Shown one piece after another: positions 6,447 through 8,507 of a stretch of DNA of 8,507 nucleotides; the stretch's first letter is position 1, and each line of letters opens with the position of its first letter. Under the pieces are notes generated by a model. The model made no database searches. It was given only the letters and a program-made list of their open reading frames with translations, and was not told the DNA's origin. Source of the DNA: Bacteroidota bacterium (lineage in GTDB: Bacteria > Bacteroidota > Bacteroidia > UBA7662); assembly GCA_016868875.1 (NCBI GenBank), contig VGFN01000049.1, positions 1 to 8,507 on the forward strand. Reading direction: 5' to 3'. The position numbers and the translations under genes are program-made.

Positions 6447-7877
6447 ATGGAAACCCTTATCCAAATCGGTTACTTGGTAGCCCTTGTTTGCTTTGTGTTG
6501 GGCATCAAAGGCATGAGCCATCCGGATACAGCCCGTAGGGGCAATTGGACCTTGGCCTTGGGGATGGGTCTGGCCACTTTGGTCACCATGATGCAACCCG
6601 GTCTAGGCAATCTGCCCTTGATTTTGATCTCCTTGGGTCTTGGGTCTTGGTGGGGAATGCGGATGTCCTCCAAAGCCCAAATGACCGAAATGCCTCAAAT
6701 GGTCTCCTTGCTCAACGGCTTTGGGGGCTTGGCCGCAGCCCTGGTTGCCCTTTCCGAAGTCGTGGACATGTTCTACGGGGATGCGATGGTGAATTTGTTG
6801 ATGGAGGCGATGGGCATGGGGGTCTTGGGCCAATATTATCTTCTTTTCTATGTGGTTACCTTGATGATTAGCCTTGCGGTAGGAGGAATTTCGTTTACCG
6901 GTTCGGTGATGGCCATGGCCAAATTGGACGGTAAAGTGAGCGGTCAGCCGCTTCGCTTTCCCATGCAGGGCTTGGTGACCAACGGCCTTTTGGTGATCAT
7001 GCTGGTCCTCACGGTGGCCATTGCCACTTGGCCATCCTACACGTTACCCCTCATTGTGATCTTGATGATCTTGTCCTTGGTTTATGGGGTCCTGTTTGTG
7101 CTGCCTATAGGCGGGGCGGATATGCCGGTGGTGATCTCTTTTTTGAATTCGCTCACAGGACTCACCGCGGCAACAACGGGGCTGCTCTTTGATAACCGAG
7201 CAATGTTAATGGGTGGGGTCTTGGTGGGGGCTTCGGGAATTTATTTGACCATGCTCATGTGCAAAGCCATGAACAGGACGCTTGGAGCGGTGCTTTTGGG
7301 TCAATTCAACTCGGGATCGGGTCAAGCCGCCCGGGAGATGAGTGGGCAAATCAAAGAAATAGGCCTTTACGACACGGCAGTCCTGTTGGCCTATTCGTCG
7401 CGAGTTGTCGTGGTGCCCGGATACGGGTTGGCGGTGGCACAGGCTCAGCACCTGGTTCATGAATTGGAAAAAATCCTTGCAGCCAAAGGAGCCGAATGCA
7501 AATACGCCATTCATCCCGTTGCCGGCCGTATGCCGGGTCATATGAATGTCCTGCTGGCCGAAGCCGATGTCTCCTACGATTTGTTGGTGGAAATGGAGGC
7601 CATTAACCCGGACTTCCCCCTCACGGATGTGGTATTGGTTATCGGGGCCAACGATGTCGTCAATCCAGCTGCAGAGAACGATCCCGGTAGTCCTATTTAC
7701 GGCATGCCCATTCTCCAAGTTCATCAAGCCAGGAACGTCATCGTCATCAAAAGGTCCATGGCGGCAGGCTATGCCGGGGTCGAAAACGAATTGTTCTACG
7801 ATCCCAAAACCCGCATGTTGTTTGGGGATGCCAAGGCCGTTCTGGGTGACCTGATTCAAGCGATCAAAGGCCTGTAA
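6447..7877 (+). CDS. pntB: NAD(P) transhydrogenase beta subunit (PntB), membrane domain II plus NADP(H)-binding domain III
   Basis: This subunit contains most of the proton channel and the NADP(H) site; proton entry drives NADPH formation from NADH. The 476-residue product has many hydrophobic segments between about 5 and 271, with conserved TEMPQMVSLLNGFGGLAAA (80-98), ISFTGSVMAMAKL (148-160) and IGGADMPVVISFLNSLTG (221-238). It ends in domain III with PGYGLAVAQAQ (324-334), HPVAGRMPGHMNVLLAEADV (356-375), VIGANDVVNPAA (398-409) and KRSMAAGYAGVENELF (435-450). All NADP-site motifs look intact. The residue aligning with E. coli beta-His91 is Asn90, and no histidine lies within the membrane segments of this subunit. 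Residues corresponding to E. coli Ser139 and Asn222 appear kept (Ser153, Asn234). The length is close to that of the E. coli protein (about 460). The start lies two bases after pntAB. Confidence 0.97.
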   Translation: METLIQIGYLVALVCFVLGIKGMSHPDTARRGNWTLALGMGLATLVTMMQPGLGNLPLILISLGLGSWWGMRMSSKAQMTEMPQMVSLLNGFGGLAAALVALSEVVDMFYGDAMVNLLMEAMGMGVLGQYYLLFYVVTLMISLAVGGISFTGSVMAMAKLDGKVSGQPLRFPMQGLVTNGLLVIMLVLTVAIATWPSYTLPLIVILMILSLVYGVLFVLPIGGADMPVVISFLNSLTGLTAATTGLLFDNRAMLMGGVLVGASGIYLTMLMCKAMNRTLGAVLLGQFNSGSGQAAREMSGQIKEIGLYDTAVLLAYSSRVVVVPGYGLAVAQAQHLVHELEKILAAKGAECKYAIHPVAGRMPGHMNVLLAEADVSYDLLVEMEAINPDFPLTDVVLVIGANDVVNPAAENDPGSPIYGMPILQVHQARNVIVIKRSMAAGYAGVENELFYDPKTRMLFGDAKAVLGDLIQAIKGL

Positions 7878-8014
7878 TTTTTTTTTCCGAAATCGGTGAA
7901 TTGTGTGCAATTTTGTGGGGTAGAAGATTGTGGTTGTTAAAAGCCTCCATGGTTTACTCAACAGCTTTATTTTCCTTTCCTTATCACCACATGTTTCTTA
8001 CCACACCATAAACC
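7878..8014. other. Intergenic gap and gltA leader
   Basis: This 137-base region follows pntB. It starts with a run of nine T (7878-7886), then a G/T-rich part (7896-7938), then a pyrimidine-rich part up to the citrate synthase start. No strong stem precedes the T-run, so I do not call a terminator. CAATTTTG at 7908-7915 differs by one base from the TAnnTTTG promoter box, but no TTTG lies at a suitable distance upstream. A promoter for the citrate synthase gene is expected here, but I cannot locate it. Confidence 0.5.
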
Positions 8015-8507
8015 ATGTCCAACGATTACGCCGAACTCCATTACAAAGGCCAAATTTTTAAACTTCCCCTACTAGTCGGTACGGAAAACGAACCGGCAAT
8101 CGATATTTCCAAATTGAGAGACGAATCCGGTTTGGTGACTTTGGATATAGGTTACAAAAACACAGGTGCTACCAAATCCTCGGTGACCTTCATTGATGGA
8201 GATGTCGGGATCTTAAGTTATCGAGGATACCCGATTGAGCAATTGGCGGCCCATTCCACTTTTATGGAGGTGTCGTACTTGTTAATTTATGGTGAACTTC
8301 CTACTTCAGCTCAGCTAGATGATTTCAACCATAGCGTCACTCACCGGACCTTGGTTCATGAAAATATTAAGAAATTCCTGGATGCTTATCCCGCTTCCAC
8401 CCACCCTATGGGCGTTTTGATGAGCACCATGGCATCTCTGTCCAGTTTTTATCCTAATTCCCTGATTCCCGACAGGCCCTTGGCCGAAATGAACAGGACT
8501 TATCATC
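8015..8507 (+). CDS. gltA: Citrate synthase, 5' part (runs off the window)
   Basis: Citrate synthase condenses acetyl-CoA with oxaloacetate to give citrate, the entry step of the TCA cycle. The frame from ATG 8015 stays open to the window edge and gives 164 residues, roughly the first third of a protein usually about 430 long. Diagnostic blocks are AIDISKLRDESGLVTLDIGYKN (about 28-49), SVTFIDGDVGILSYRGYPIEQLA (56-78) and MEVSYLLIYGELP (84-96), which match type II (GltA-like) citrate synthases. The N-terminal beta-strand region, typical of the hexameric bacterial type, precedes them. The catalytic His and Asp residues lie beyond the window, so activity cannot be judged. No Shine-Dalgarno sequence is seen before the start; the upstream sequence is cataaacc. 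The gene probably has its own promoter in the 137-base gap after pntB. Confidence 0.95.
   Translation, partial: MSNDYAELHYKGQIFKLPLLVGTENEPAIDISKLRDESGLVTLDIGYKNTGATKSSVTFIDGDVGILSYRGYPIEQLAAHSTFMEVSYLLIYGELPTSAQLDDFNHSVTHRTLVHENIKKFLDAYPASTHPMGVLMSTMASLSSFYPNSLIPDRPLAEMNRTYH

Noticed and set aside
7867..7896. Possible Rho-independent terminator after pntB (run of nine T)
   Set aside because: No stable GC-rich stem precedes the T-run. The only neat inverted repeat, CCGA/TCGG at 7887-7896, lies after it and leaves just two bases for the loop.
7206..7961. Long open frame of 251 codons on the - strand opposite the end of pntB
   Set aside because: It is a mirror of the strongly conserved PntB domain III coding sequence. 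Its translation has no recognisable domain and a composition typical of an antisense shadow (rich in His, Gln and Asn).
7929..8005. TGTGGT at 7929-7934 could pair with either of two ACCACA copies (7986-7991 and 8000-8005) in the gltA leader
   Set aside because: Only six base pairs form, with a long loop and no extension of the match, which is easily expected by chance. No riboswitch class is recognised.

Overview
The window is an ordinary-looking, densely packed chromosomal stretch with every recognisable gene on the + strand. Four signs point to a Bacteroidota bacterium. The FtsZ ends in the LHDNVD tail that I recall from that phylum. The FtsQ ends in an INLIFKNQIVC-type tail. The citrate synthase has the DISKLR...GYKNTGATKS type N-terminus. 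Most starts lack a clear Shine-Dalgarno sequence and are instead preceded by A/T-rich DNA. Base composition is roughly balanced, and TTG looks like the favoured leucine codon by eye. I cannot place it below phylum from this sequence.

Layout: positions 1-2826 hold the end of the division and cell wall (dcw) cluster, murC (3' part), ftsQ and ftsA. These three overlap one another by a few bases and probably form one transcript. After an 87-base gap comes ftsZ (2914-4767), which has a very long acidic linker. After a 98-base gap comes a complete three-gene proton-translocating NAD(P) transhydrogenase set, pntAA (4866-6029), pntAB (6124-6444) and pntB (6447-7877). After a 137-base gap the 5' part of a citrate synthase gene (8015 to the window end) runs off the edge.

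The genes fall into two functional blocks. MurC makes the first amino-acid addition to the peptidoglycan precursor, while FtsQ, FtsA and FtsZ build the divisome. The Pnt complex uses the proton motive force to convert NADH plus NADP+ into NADPH plus NAD+, and citrate synthase feeds the TCA cycle.

I found no mobile element, CRISPR array, tRNA or rRNA, and no convincing undescribed system. The points most worth a second look are a transhydrogenase that seems to lack a histidine at both membrane positions known to matter in the characterised enzymes, and two perfect 15-bp tandem duplications in ftsZ. One duplication lies in the linker. The other copies the last codons together with the stop codon.
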